A stretch of DNA of 26,405 nt from an uncultured Rickettsiales bacterium (GCA_900549365.1 UROD01000005.1:1-26405), one strand, 5' to 3'. Counted from the stretch's first letter, positions 14,612 to 23,096 are shown. Program-made: numbers and translations. The notes: generated by a model from the sequence alone, not told the origin.

Positions 14612-16660
14612 ATGAAATTCAAAAAGTTCTTACGTATTCTGTTAAACATTATATTCTGGTGCTTTACCGCGGGAATCGCGGCATTGGCGGCATTGGTGCT
14701 GATTTACGGCAACGATTTGCCGGATTATAAAAAATTGGCAACGTACGCGCCGCCGGTTGCAACGCGCCTGTACGCGTCGGACGGGTCGCTGCTGATTGAA
14801 TACGCCGAAGAACGCCGCGTATTTATCGATTTTGCCGATATGCCACCCCAGTTGGTAAATGCATTTGTCGCCGCCGAAGACCAGAATTTCTGGACGCACC
14901 CTGGTATTGATATTCAGGGTATTACGCGTGCGGTGATAAACAATACATTGGGCGCGATGGGTTTTCATACCAATTTTTCGGGCGCATCAACCATCACGCA
15001 ACAGGTTGCAAAAAATTTCTTTTTGACATCTGAACGCACACTGTCGCGCAAGATTAAAGAGGCGATTTTGGCCCTGCGTCTGGAACGTACATTTTCAAAG
15101 CAACATATTATGACCCTGTATTTGAACCAGATATTCTTGGGCGCGCGTGCGTATGGTGTTGGGTCGGCGGCATTGATGTATTTTAACAAACCCGTTTCCG
15201 AATTATCTTTGGCGGAATGTGCATTTTTGGCATCGTTGCCAAAGGCACCAAACAACCGTGACCGTGCGGTTGAACGTCGTAATTACGTGCTGCGCCGTAT
15301 GGTTGCAGAAAAATATATTACCCAAGAACAAGCAGACGCCGCCGCGGCAGAACCATTGAACATAAACAGTGGGTTTACCGCGCAAATGGAATTGGATTTT
15401 CAATATTTTGCCGAAGATGTTCGCCGTCAATTACTGAATACAATCGGGCGCGAAAAACTGTATAATGATGGTCTGTATATTAAAACAACCATTGTCCCAG
15501 AATTACAGCGTGCGGCCGCCGCGGCATTGAACAAAGAACTGGACAGATACAATGCCAACCGTGATGAAAATGAACCAAAATTACAGGGCGCGATTATTGC
15601 AATGAACCCGCACACGGGGCGCATTGTGGCAATGACAGGCGGCCGTTCTTTTGCAGACAGTTCGTTTAATCGCGCAACACAGGCGATGCGTCAAATCGGT
15701 TCAACGATAAAGCCATTTGTGTACTTGGCAGCGTTGGAACGTGGCATGTCGCCAGAGGCAATGATACTGGACGCACCAATTGTTGGCTGGCGCGAAAATG
15801 ATACGCTGTGGAAACCAGAAAATTACGACAAAAAATTCTTGGGCGATGTACCGTTACGTTTGGCGTTGGAAACATCACGTAATGTGCCAGCGGTGCGCTT
15901 GGTTGAAAAAATCGGTGTGTCCAATGCTATCGAGGTTGCCCAGCGTTTCGGTGTATATCCCCAGAATTTGAAAAACATCAATTTGTCGCTGGCGTTGGGG
16001 TCTGGTGAAACAACGTTGGAAAATTTGGTGCTGGGGTATTCGGCATTTGTAAATGGCGGCCATGTAATTCAACCGAAATTGGTCGATTATATAGAGGACA
16101 GATATGGTCGCGTAATTGATGGCGCACCAACCGAAATGGTCGCGTGGGCTGATGATATGCAGCCGAACCCAAAAACGGTGGAATCAGAACCCTTGTCCGA
16201 TGCACAGAGTTTGTATCAACTGGTGTCGATTCTGCAAGGCACGGTTGAACGTGGCACAGGCAAACAGGCGCGTGTTGCGGGCCACACAATTGCAGGTAAA
16301 ACCGGCACAACAAACGATGTCAAAGATGTATGGTTTGTCGGATTTTCAAAAAATTTAATCGCGGGCGTATATCTGGGATTTGATACGCCACGCCCACTGG
16401 GACGTGGCGCGGGCAGTCATCAGGCCGCACGAGTATTTGCTGAATTTATGACAACGGCATTGGCTGGCCAGAAAAATCAGCCGTTTTCCGTGCCTGATGG
16501 TTTAACGTTTGTTCGCGTAAATCGTCGCAGTGGCGCGGCCGCCGCATCTGATCCCGATGGCGTGATTATTACAGAGGCATTCAAGGCAGGGCAAAAACCA
16601 AACCCAGCCCCCGCCGCACGACGTGCGGAATCAAATCCTGTGGTTGGCGGTGTGTTTTAA
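14612..16660 (+). CDS. mrcA: Penicillin-binding protein 1A (bifunctional class A PBP)
   Basis: It polymerises lipid II and cross-links peptidoglycan in the periplasm, anchored by one N-terminal helix (about residues 7-32). From ATG 14612 the product is 682 residues. The glycosyltransferase (GT51) domain shows AAEDQNFWTHPGID with catalytic E89, GASTITQQVAKNFFL and the LYLNQIFLG block. The transpeptidase domain has GSTIKP (nucleophile S364), SRN (SxN motif) and KTGTT (K563). It is shorter than E. coli PBP1A (850 residues), mainly for lack of long inter-domain and C-terminal segments; the tail is Ala/Pro-rich. The in-frame upstream ATG at 14549 lies in the preceding terminator and is rejected. 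Confidence 0.93.
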   Translation: MKFKKFLRILLNIIFWCFTAGIAALAALVLIYGNDLPDYKKLATYAPPVATRLYASDGSLLIEYAEERRVFIDFADMPPQLVNAFVAAEDQNFWTHPGIDIQGITRAVINNTLGAMGFHTNFSGASTITQQVAKNFFLTSERTLSRKIKEAILALRLERTFSKQHIMTLYLNQIFLGARAYGVGSAALMYFNKPVSELSLAECAFLASLPKAPNNRDRAVERRNYVLRRMVAEKYITQEQADAAAAEPLNINSGFTAQMELDFQYFAEDVRRQLLNTIGREKLYNDGLYIKTTIVPELQRAAAAALNKELDRYNANRDENEPKLQGAIIAMNPHTGRIVAMTGGRSFADSSFNRATQAMRQIGSTIKPFVYLAALERGMSPEAMILDAPIVGWRENDTLWKPENYDKKFLGDVPLRLALETSRNVPAVRLVEKIGVSNAIEVAQRFGVYPQNLKNINLSLALGSGETTLENLVLGYSAFVNGGHVIQPKLVDYIEDRYGRVIDGAPTEMVAWADDMQPNPKTVESEPLSDAQSLYQLVSILQGTVERGTGKQARVAGHTIAGKTGTTNDVKDVWFVGFSKNLIAGVYLGFDTPRPLGRGAGSHQAARVFAEFMTTALAGQKNQPFSVPDGLTFVRVNRRSGAAAASDPDGVIITEAFKAGQKPNPAPAARRAESNPVVGGVF

Positions 16661-16689
16661 TTGCATGTCCATATAAAGTATGGTAAAAT
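16661..16689 (+). promoter_or_regulatory. Promoter for the lipoprotein gene
   Basis: TTGCAT (16661-16666), a 17-bp spacer and TAAAAT (16684-16689) with an extended TGG before the -10 box. A strong AAGGAAAGG ribosome binding site precedes the ATG at 16720. Confidence 0.65.
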
Positions 16690-16719
16690 CTGGCTCGGAA
16701 CCCAAGGAAAGGAAAAAAC

Positions 16720-17034
16720 ATGAAAAAATTTTTGGTAATTTTCGCAATGATTGCATGTGTCGCAGCATGTGACAAGAAAACAGAAAACGACGCAATTGTT
16801 CGTACATGTGGCGACTATGCGGTTGAAATCAAATTGTCAGAAAATGGCGATACGATTGATGCAACAATAAACGGCGATGCGACAACGCTGAACCATGCGG
16901 TTTCTGCATCTGGCGCACGTTATGTCGGTATGTTGAATGACACAAACGTAACTCTGTGGAACAAGGGCGAAGGTTGGACATTGTTCTTGGGCGACGATGA
17001 TACCGCGGTTGCGATTGAATGTGTTGCTAAATAA
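16720..17034 (+). CDS. Lipoprotein resembling MliC C-type lysozyme inhibitors
   Basis: This is a 104-residue lipoprotein. The signal MKKFLVIFAMIACVAAC places the lipobox cysteine at C17. The mature domain has the pattern of the MliC/PliC family: a cysteine near its start (C30), SGARY (64-68), W-N-K-G (80-83) after a short gap, and a closing cysteine (C101), which would form the fold's disulfide with C30. Known MliC proteins sit in the outer membrane or periplasm and insert the SGxxY loop into the active site of C-type lysozyme. Its place between PBP1a and mraY fits a role in protecting peptidoglycan. The assignment is by motif only. Confidence 0.68.
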   Translation: MKKFLVIFAMIACVAACDKKTENDAIVRTCGDYAVEIKLSENGDTIDATINGDATTLNHAVSASGARYVGMLNDTNVTLWNKGEGWTLFLGDDDTAVAIECVAK

Positions 17035-17056
17035 GATTTATTTTGCCACATCTTTG

Positions 17057-17065
17057 TGATAGAAT
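17057..17065 (+). promoter_or_regulatory. Extended -10 promoter for mraY
   Basis: TGATAGAAT (TG 17057-17058, TAGAAT 17060-17065), followed by a leader with AAGGAG ahead of the ATG at 17090. No convincing -35 box is seen. Confidence 0.5.
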
Positions 17066-17089
17066 AGTCAGCATAAGAAGGAGATTTTT

Positions 17090-18178
17090 ATGCTGACTAA
17101 TTTTTTTCTGTCGCGCGGATTCAGTTTTTTTGCCAGTGGCTGGACACAATTTGCGGCGGCATTTGGACTGTCTTTTTTGATAATGCTGTTGTTTGGTCGG
17201 CCTTTTATTGCCGCCATGCATGCGTGGCAGAAAAAAGGGCAACCAATCAGTGAAAATGTCCCAGAATCCCATCGACAAAAGGCAGGCACACCGACCATGG
17301 GCGGAATCTTGGTCGTGCTGGCCATTTTGATTTCGTCGGTACTGTTTATGCCAATCGACAGCGCGGCCGCGTGGATTGCGCTGACGTCATTGGTGATGTT
17401 TGCAGCAATCGGATTTATCGACGATTATAAAAAGGTTACATCGCAATCTAAAAAGGCGTCAAATGGCCTGTCGCCGTTGACGCGTTTGGTCGCCGAAGGG
17501 GGTTGCGTTGTTGTGTTGGCGTACCTGATAAACAGCATTATGCCGCCATATATTCCGGAATATTCGCTGGCGTTGGGCGCAGGCATAATTTTGCCATTGG
17601 GTTTGCTGTATTACGTGTTTGCATACTTTGTAATTTGCGGGTCTGCTAATGCAACAAATATCACCGATGGTTTGGACGGTATGTTGGCAAAGTTATATAT
17701 GCCAGTGTTGGTCGTATTGGTGGTTGCGCTGTATGGTGCAACGCGTATCGGATTTATGGATACGGTTATGTTTTTGCCAACGGCATCTGGTCTGTATGCG
17801 GTGCTGGGCGCGGCATTTGGCGCGGTGTTGGGTTTCTTGTGGTATAATGCGCGGCCGGCGGCAATATTTATGGGTGACGTTGGGTCGTTGGCATTGGGCG
17901 GATTTATGGGTACGGTCGCAATGCTGTTGAAATCAGAAATCATTATGGGAATTGCCGCGGGCATGATGGTGATTATTCTGATGTCATCATTCATTCAAAC
18001 GATGTGTTTCAAAATTACGCGTCGGGTTACAGGAACGGGCCGTCGTGTGTTCTTGCGCGCACCATTGCATCACCATTTCGAAGAATTGGGTTGGCCAGAA
18101 ACCAAGATTGTTGATCGATTCTTTATCATGTCGGTGCTGTTTTCTGGATTGGCACTGGTGTTGTTAAAGTTTGCTTAA
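17090..18178 (+). CDS. mraY: Phospho-N-acetylmuramoyl-pentapeptide-transferase
   Basis: It transfers phospho-MurNAc-pentapeptide from UDP to undecaprenyl phosphate, making lipid I in the inner membrane. The 362 residues span about ten transmembrane helices. Visible signatures are KAGTPTMGG (64-72), DDYKK (D111, D112), NATNITDGLDG (187-197; D193 and D196), NARPAAIFMGDVGS (D263) and the APLHHHFEELGW loop (324-335). All expected catalytic aspartates and the HHH motif are present. A clear AAGGAG site precedes the ATG. It is followed by its own terminator and then ftsW, instead of murD as in most dcw clusters. Confidence 0.96.
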   Translation: MLTNFFLSRGFSFFASGWTQFAAAFGLSFLIMLLFGRPFIAAMHAWQKKGQPISENVPESHRQKAGTPTMGGILVVLAILISSVLFMPIDSAAAWIALTSLVMFAAIGFIDDYKKVTSQSKKASNGLSPLTRLVAEGGCVVVLAYLINSIMPPYIPEYSLALGAGIILPLGLLYYVFAYFVICGSANATNITDGLDGMLAKLYMPVLVVLVVALYGATRIGFMDTVMFLPTASGLYAVLGAAFGAVLGFLWYNARPAAIFMGDVGSLALGGFMGTVAMLLKSEIIMGIAAGMMVIILMSSFIQTMCFKITRRVTGTGRRVFLRAPLHHHFEELGWPETKIVDRFFIMSVLFSGLALVLLKFA

Positions 18179-18186
18179 AGTATCCC

Positions 18187-18209
18187 AGCCCGCGCAAGCG
18201 GGCTTTTTT
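18187..18209 (+). terminator. Rho-independent terminator after mraY
   Basis: AGCCCGC, GCAA loop, GCGGGCT, then TTTTT. It separates mraY from the ftsW-murG unit. Confidence 0.88.
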
Positions 18210-18249
18210 GATAAAATATTTTTTGACGGGTATATTTTCGTAAAAATCA

Positions 18250-18258
18250 TGGTATAAT
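18250..18258 (+). promoter_or_regulatory. Extended -10 promoter for ftsW-murG
   Basis: TGGTATAAT (TG 18250-18251, TATAAT 18253-18258) ends 7 nt before the ATG at 18266. There is no Shine-Dalgarno sequence, so ftsW is probably leaderless. A TTGACG at 18223 is too far upstream (24 bp) to be a standard -35 box. Confidence 0.55.
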
Positions 18259-18265
18259 ACGCAGT

Positions 18266-19405
18266 ATGAGTATAAGAACCGAAGACAGTACATTCACCAG
18301 TTGGATTCTAGAGGTAGACCGCCGTCTGCTGTGGGCGGTGTTGGCGTTGGTGTTGGTTGGGGCGATATTCGTTGTCTCTGCGGGCAGTGTGTCTGCCGAA
18401 CGCATAAACCAGCCGTGGTATTATTTTTTGGTAAAATCCATACCGTTTTACGTCATTGGGTTGATAACCTTGTTTGTGGCCAGCATGCTGAAAAAGAAAT
18501 GGGTGTTGGGTATATCTGCATTAAATGTTTGTGTTGGTCTGGCACTGTTGGCGTGGACATGTGTTGCACCATATAAAATCAAGGGTTCGGCCCGATTCGT
18601 ACATACACCGATTACAAATATTTCGCCCTCAGATATTATGAAGCCAGGTTTTGTAATTCTGACGGCGTGGTTTTTGTATAAAATGCACAGCGCATATGGC
18701 GATAATATGTTTTTGTCGCGTGATGCGTGGCGTTTCCGCAAACTCAGTTGGTGGACATATTTGGCGATATTTGTGCCGGTATTGTTGATTATGTTTTTGC
18801 ACCCAGACGTTGGTACGGCGTTTTTGTACACAATCACATTTGGCGGTATGACATTTGTGGCGGGATTGCCATGGTTAATTGTAATTGGGTTGGTTGGTTT
18901 TGGGTTGGTTGCGGGATTGGTTGCATTTATGATTATGCCACACGTGCACGCACGTTTTATGTCATTCTTTACCGGCCAAGGGGACAGGTATCAGGTAACG
19001 CAATCGATTCAATCAATTCAGCACGGTGGCCTGTTGGGCAGTGGTGATGACGCATTTGTCAAAGAATCGTTGCCCGATGCGCATACTGACTTTATCTATG
19101 CCGCCATTGTCGAAGATTTTGGTGCAATCGTTGCGTGTGTGTTGCTGTGTGCGCTGGTGTATGTATTAAAGCGTTTGACCACAGATGCCATGACATCACG
19201 AAATCCGTTTGTGTTTTATGCAACAGGGGGCGCGGCAATCCTGTTTGGAACACAGGTATGTATCAATCTGGCAACAACATTGCATTTGATGCCGCCCAAG
19301 GGGATGACATTGCCGTTTATTTCATACGGGGGCAGTTCGTTTATCGGATTCTGCCTGTTGTTCGGTATGATTTTGGCATTGGTACGCGAAGATAAATGGA
19401 AATAG
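18266..19405 (+). CDS. ftsW: SEDS-family peptidoglycan glycosyltransferase FtsW
   Basis: This is a lipid II polymerase of the division machinery, 379 residues with about ten transmembrane helices. Family marks are KGSARFV, SPSDIMKP (the usual QPSE region), HPDVGTAFL, a VKESLPDAHTDFIYA stretch with the FAAIVEDFG-type helix after it (here YAAIVEDFG), and the terminal PPKGMTLPFISYGGSS. RodA is the alternative, but murG directly downstream (10-nt gap) and mraY upstream favour FtsW. The N-terminal cytoplasmic tail is short (about 20 residues). Confidence 0.92.
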   Translation: MSIRTEDSTFTSWILEVDRRLLWAVLALVLVGAIFVVSAGSVSAERINQPWYYFLVKSIPFYVIGLITLFVASMLKKKWVLGISALNVCVGLALLAWTCVAPYKIKGSARFVHTPITNISPSDIMKPGFVILTAWFLYKMHSAYGDNMFLSRDAWRFRKLSWWTYLAIFVPVLLIMFLHPDVGTAFLYTITFGGMTFVAGLPWLIVIGLVGFGLVAGLVAFMIMPHVHARFMSFFTGQGDRYQVTQSIQSIQHGGLLGSGDDAFVKESLPDAHTDFIYAAIVEDFGAIVACVLLCALVYVLKRLTTDAMTSRNPFVFYATGGAAILFGTQVCINLATTLHLMPPKGMTLPFISYGGSSFIGFCLLFGMILALVREDKWK

Positions 19406-19414
19406 GGGAATAAC

Positions 19415-20461
19415 ATGAAAATATGGATTGCAACAGGTGGTACAGGCGGGCACGTTTTTCCTGCGCTGAGTGTAGCAACAGAATTGGTTGCGCGCGGTCA
19501 CCAGATTATAATTTCAACGGACGGACGTGTAAAAAAAATGGTGCGCGATGGTGCGCCTGCGGGCGCAAAATTGGCGTGCGTATGGGCGTCGGGCGTTGGC
19601 GCAAAAAGCCGTTTGCATCAAATTATTGCGCTGTCCAAAATTGCTTTGTCTGCGGTGGCATTGACATTGCGCTTTGCGTTTTCGCGTCCTGCGCGTTTGG
19701 TCGCGTTTGGTGGTTATGCATCTGTACCGGCGGTGTTTGCTGCGCACGTGTGGCATATTCCAACATTTTTGCACGAGCAAAATGCCGCGATTGGTCGCGC
19801 GAATAAATTCACAATGCGTTGGGTCAAAACATTGATGACCAGTTTCCCGACTGTGTCTGGCATTCCTGCGGGCACATCTGCGCGCGTGGTTTATACAGGC
19901 CTGCCGGTGCGCCGTGAATTTTTGGCCTTGGCGGGCAGTCCGATTCCAAAGCAAGGCAAATTATTGGTCACTGGCGGTTCGCTGGGTGCGCAAATATTGG
20001 ACGATGTTGTGCCGGTGGCAATTGCCGCGATGAAAAATAAAAAGATTTTTGTCACGCACCAGACGCGCCCTGAAAATGTTGCGCGCCTGCAAAAATTCTA
20101 TGCCGAAAATAAAATCCATGCAAACGTGTTATCTTTTATTCACGATATGGCGTCGCAAATTGCAGATGCCGATTTGGTCATTGGGCGCAGTGGGGCCAGC
20201 ACGGTCATAGAACTGGAAACAATCGGTCGTGGTGCGATTTTTGTGCCACTGGGCATCAATCCTGATCAGGCCGCCAACGCCGCCAGTTTTGCGCGTTTGG
20301 GTGGTGGATTTGCGATTGAACAATCAAAATTTACGGCGCGGTGGTTGACTGTAACACTGACAGAATTGTTTGACAACCCATCGCGTCTGGCCAAGATGGC
20401 GCAAAAGTCATGTGTGCCGAATAATGCGGTGAATTTAATTGCCGATGAAATAATAAAATAA
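19415..20461 (+). CDS. murG: UDP-GlcNAc:lipid I N-acetylglucosaminyltransferase
   Basis: It makes lipid II from lipid I at the cytoplasmic face of the membrane. The 348 residues form a GT-B fold: N-terminal GGTGGH loop (8-13), FGGYAS (98-103), HEQNA (120-124), the second glycine loop TGGSLGA (186-192), and IGRSGASTVIEL (256-267; E266 is the donor-binding Glu). A strong AGGGGAA ribosome binding site sits 7 nt before the ATG, in contrast to the leaderless-looking ftsW just before it. No terminator is visible after the gene. murC and murB, the usual next genes, are absent. Confidence 0.96.
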   Translation: MKIWIATGGTGGHVFPALSVATELVARGHQIIISTDGRVKKMVRDGAPAGAKLACVWASGVGAKSRLHQIIALSKIALSAVALTLRFAFSRPARLVAFGGYASVPAVFAAHVWHIPTFLHEQNAAIGRANKFTMRWVKTLMTSFPTVSGIPAGTSARVVYTGLPVRREFLALAGSPIPKQGKLLVTGGSLGAQILDDVVPVAIAAMKNKKIFVTHQTRPENVARLQKFYAENKIHANVLSFIHDMASQIADADLVIGRSGASTVIELETIGRGAIFVPLGINPDQAANAASFARLGGGFAIEQSKFTARWLTVTLTELFDNPSRLAKMAQKSCVPNNAVNLIADEIIK

Positions 20462-20480
20462 TATCAGACGCATTTTCCGC

Positions 20481-20510
20481 TTGCGCGCGATTCGTCATTT
20501 GTTCTATGAT
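20481..20510 (+). promoter_or_regulatory. Possible promoter for the OmpA-like protein gene
   Basis: TTGCGC (20481-20486), an 18-bp spacer and TATGAT (20505-20510). An AGGAAGGAAAGG ribosome binding region follows before the ATG at 20532. Confidence 0.45.
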
Positions 20511-20531
20511 TGAATCAGGAAGGAAAGGAAA

Positions 20532-21875
20532 ATGCGTCATATCGCTGTTTCTGCGTTATCATTATTTGTAATTTTACCAGCGTGGGCCAGTGCCCGCCTG
20601 CCGGTCGTGAATATTGCGGCGGGTGGTGTTTCGGCACGTGCGGCATTTGGCGACGTTGTTGCCACACCCACGGTGACCAAGGTAGTGGTTGCCCCCGTAC
20701 AAAAAAATAAAAAGGTTGTCGCACGCAGTGCAAAAAAAACAGTTGCATCCACACCAGTTGTGACCACACAAAACACGTCTGTGGATACGGGTGAACGTAT
20801 TGCCGCCCGTGATGATATTTTGGCCCCACATCGCCCCAGTGCGGATTTGTGGACGCGCAGTGCATCTGATGCACCATTGCGTATGCCAGACGCGTCTGAA
20901 TTTGCCGTATATCGCACCGACAGTTTGTTACCCGAAGAAAACATCGATTCGTCCCGCGTTGCATCCACACGTGATGTAATTGCGCGCACCGAAAATGTGT
21001 CTGCAAATGTGCCAACACCAACGGCGGCACTGTCTGAATTTGATGCGCAAATCGCGCACTTGAACGAATTGCAACAGCGTGCAAATGCCAGTGTCGCAGC
21101 CGCAAATAACACCGGCGTCGCCACTGCGTCGCGCACCCGTCGTGCCGATGTCACGGTGCGCAGTCCGATTGTATCAACGGCCACGCCTGCACCACAAAAA
21201 ATCAAAACATCAAATGATAATGTTGCACTGTCGCGTTTGGTCGTGCCGATGGACAACAACGATGTTATCGTTCGTGCGGTTGAAAAATCTGAATCGCCAC
21301 GTATTACTGCGGTGCGTGATGATATGACCAAAATGTCGCCAACCGAATTGCGCAAGGCGTTTCGTAAAACATTTTTATCCGAAAATAAACACCTGTCGAC
21401 ATACCAAATGGACAACCGTTTTGACGTGGCCAGTGATATGACCACATCAATAGAGGGCTTCACAGCACGTCGTGATTTATCAGAGGTTGGTGGTATTCGC
21501 CCATTGGAAATCAAAATAAAATTCCGTGACGATGATTCTGCGTTGTCGCGTGATAATTACAATTTGTTGTCTGAATATGCGGGGATTGTTGTTGCAAACC
21601 CAACGCGCGCGATTCAGGTTGGTATTCCGCAAAACGTCGCGAACAGCAGTGATGCACGCAAATTGGCGGCACGCCGTTTGGCCATTGTGGAACAGGTTTT
21701 GCGCGACAGCGGTGTTTCTGAACAACGTATTTTGCCTGTATTGTCCCAGCGTAACGAAGATGGGTTCGTACTGCGTATGATTTCAAATGACCAATATGAA
21801 ACATTGACCCAAAAACGCCGCGATATATTCGGCGATACCATTGGCAAAAAAACATACAAGAGTATGAGTTGGTAA
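20532..21875 (+). CDS. Exported protein with a degenerate OmpA-like C-terminal domain
   Basis: The 447-residue product has a signal peptide (MRHIAVSALSLFVILPAWASA, cleavage before RLPVV) and a long Ala/Thr/Val-rich, probably disordered region to about residue 260. Its final 130 residues show an OmpA/Pal-like layout: IKIKFRDDDSALSRDNYNLL, then ANPTRAIQVGIPQN, ARKLAARRLAIVEQVLRDSG and a final ILPVLSQRNEDG strand. The usual GHTD peptidoglycan-binding motif reads G-I-P-Q, so binding of diaminopimelate may be lost or altered. A presumed periplasmic or outer-membrane protein next to peptidoglycan genes. The comF start overlaps its stop by 7 nt. Confidence 0.6.
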   Translation: MRHIAVSALSLFVILPAWASARLPVVNIAAGGVSARAAFGDVVATPTVTKVVVAPVQKNKKVVARSAKKTVASTPVVTTQNTSVDTGERIAARDDILAPHRPSADLWTRSASDAPLRMPDASEFAVYRTDSLLPEENIDSSRVASTRDVIARTENVSANVPTPTAALSEFDAQIAHLNELQQRANASVAAANNTGVATASRTRRADVTVRSPIVSTATPAPQKIKTSNDNVALSRLVVPMDNNDVIVRAVEKSESPRITAVRDDMTKMSPTELRKAFRKTFLSENKHLSTYQMDNRFDVASDMTTSIEGFTARRDLSEVGGIRPLEIKIKFRDDDSALSRDNYNLLSEYAGIVVANPTRAIQVGIPQNVANSSDARKLAARRLAIVEQVLRDSGVSEQRILPVLSQRNEDGFVLRMISNDQYETLTQKRRDIFGDTIGKKTYKSMSW

Positions 21876-22603
21876 TCCGTAAAATATTTGCTCGCTTGAT
21901 TGATTTTCTGTATCCGCCGTCATGTCCACTGTGCCAGACGGCGGTGTCATTACATGGTGAATTATGCGCCGATTGTTGGACGGCGTTTAATTGGATTGAT
22001 GGCCCGCATTGTGCACAGTGCGGTTACCCGTTTCCAACAAATCTGGATTTGTCACCAAACGCAAAGTGTCCAGTATGCGCGTCTGGCGGTTGTGAATTGG
22101 ATTTAGTGCGCAGTGCATGCGTGTATGATGATGCGTCGCGCGCGGCAATGTTGCCGTTCAAGCATTGTGGTCGCACGGCCTATGCGCGGTTTATGTCGCG
22201 CGGGTGCATTTGGGCATTGCGTGATGTTGATATTACCCCAGATATTGTTATGCCTGTGCCATTGGCATACCGACGTCTGGTGCATCGTACATATAATCAG
22301 GCGACATTGCTGGCGCGGCCAATCGCACGTGCATATGGCGCACGTCTGGATGTGGACAGTGTGCGTCGCGCATATCGACCTGATATGGGGCATAAAAATG
22401 CGCGCCAGCGTGCCGAAAATATTCACGGTGTTTTTCGCGTTGTGCACCCAAATCGTATTCGTGGAAAGCGTATTTTGATTGTTGATGATGTTATGACAAC
22501 GGGCGCAACGTTCGCAGAATTGGGACGTGCGCTGGTTCATGCTGGCGCAGTTGCGGTGTACGGCGTGTCATTTTGTCGCGCCATTCGCGTGATGCAAAAC
22601 TAG
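21869..22603 (+). CDS. comF: ComF family phosphoribosyltransferase-like protein
   Basis: Family members act in DNA uptake and have a phosphoribosyltransferase fold. The 244-residue product has an N-terminal zinc-binding region with four cysteine pairs (C19/C22, C33/C36, C48/C51, C67/C70), the helix around YNQATLLARPIA and the PRPP-binding loop ILIVDDVMTTGAT (202-214). The first usable start is a TTG at 21869, inside the stop region of the preceding gene; no in-frame ATG precedes the cysteines, so translation is probably coupled to the upstream gene. Its TAG stop shares bases with that of the convergent gene in a CTAG. Confidence 0.87.
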   Translation: MVIRKIFARLIDFLYPPSCPLCQTAVSLHGELCADCWTAFNWIDGPHCAQCGYPFPTNLDLSPNAKCPVCASGGCELDLVRSACVYDDASRAAMLPFKHCGRTAYARFMSRGCIWALRDVDITPDIVMPVPLAYRRLVHRTYNQATLLARPIARAYGARLDVDSVRRAYRPDMGHKNARQRAENIHGVFRVVHPNRIRGKRILIVDDVMTTGATFAELGRALVHAGAVAVYGVSFCRAIRVMQN

Positions 22604-23022
22604 TTTATTGTACGCCCATTCAGTCCAATAAATGCGCTTTTTATCATATGATTTTTGCGCGCCTCGATTTCTTGGGAAATAACCTTGGCAGAACACATAC
22701 GAATCAGATTTTCCAATCTGTCGGCATATGTGACAGGTTTTTTTGCCTTGCGCTGTGCAGGTTGCTTTGATGCGGGAATATAATTCAAAACGCGTTTTGT
22801 CGCCTGCATCGCAATATCGCCATTGATGTACATTGTGTACACACCACTCATACCATTGGCGGTCACAGGGGCGTATTGGCAACTCAGAATAACATTCAGT
22901 TCGTCCTCATCTTCGGGGTCGGTCAGGTCAATATAGTATTCTGTGGTTTCAGGTGTGTTTAACACCGACACATACGTGTATGGAATTGCTTGTTCCAAAA
23001 GAGTAATAAAATCTGTCTGCAT
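22600..23022 (-). CDS. Hypothetical protein, 140 aa
   Basis: I do not recognise this protein. It starts MQTDFITLLEQAIPYTYVSVL and has an acidic patch (DLTDPEDEDELN), a basic linker (KQPAQRKAKKP) and a helical C-terminus, with no signal peptide or membrane segment. The first half has a compact alpha/beta look with a strand-rich middle (VILSCQYAPV, GVYTMYINGD). The ATG at 23022 is chosen over the TTG one codon upstream; an AAGG site lies about 8 nt before it. A canonical promoter and an intact frame support a real gene. It is convergent with comF. Confidence 0.7.
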   Translation of the reverse strand: MQTDFITLLEQAIPYTYVSVLNTPETTEYYIDLTDPEDEDELNVILSCQYAPVTANGMSGVYTMYINGDIAMQATKRVLNYIPASKQPAQRKAKKPVTYADRLENLIRMCSAKVISQEIEARKNHMIKSAFIGLNGRTIN

Positions 23023-23039
23023 CAAGTACCTTTTTTACT

Positions 23040-23067
23040 ATAATAATACACATCTGGTTTTTGTCAA
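23040..23067 (-). promoter_or_regulatory. Promoter of the 140-aa hypothetical gene
   Basis: On the minus strand, TTGACA (23067-23062), a 16-bp spacer and TATTAT (23045-23040). This is the closest match to the sigma-70 consensus in the window. The leader is about 11 nt with a short AAGG site. Confidence 0.68.
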
Positions 23068-23071
23068 GCGT

Positions 23072-23096
23072 CGCGCACGCGCGCGTATATGTGTGC
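23072..23096. other. 25-bp alternating purine-pyrimidine tract
   Basis: Strict pyrimidine-purine alternation runs from 23072 to 23096 (mostly CG and CA, then TA and TG steps). Such tracts can adopt Z-DNA under negative supercoiling. It lies between the divergent promoters of the 140-aa gene and valS. Confidence 0.6.

Noticed and set aside
20537..21514. 325-codon open frame on the minus strand
   Set aside because: It lies entirely antisense to the exported OmpA-like protein gene, has no ribosome binding site, and its low-complexity composition mirrors the codon use of the plus-strand gene.
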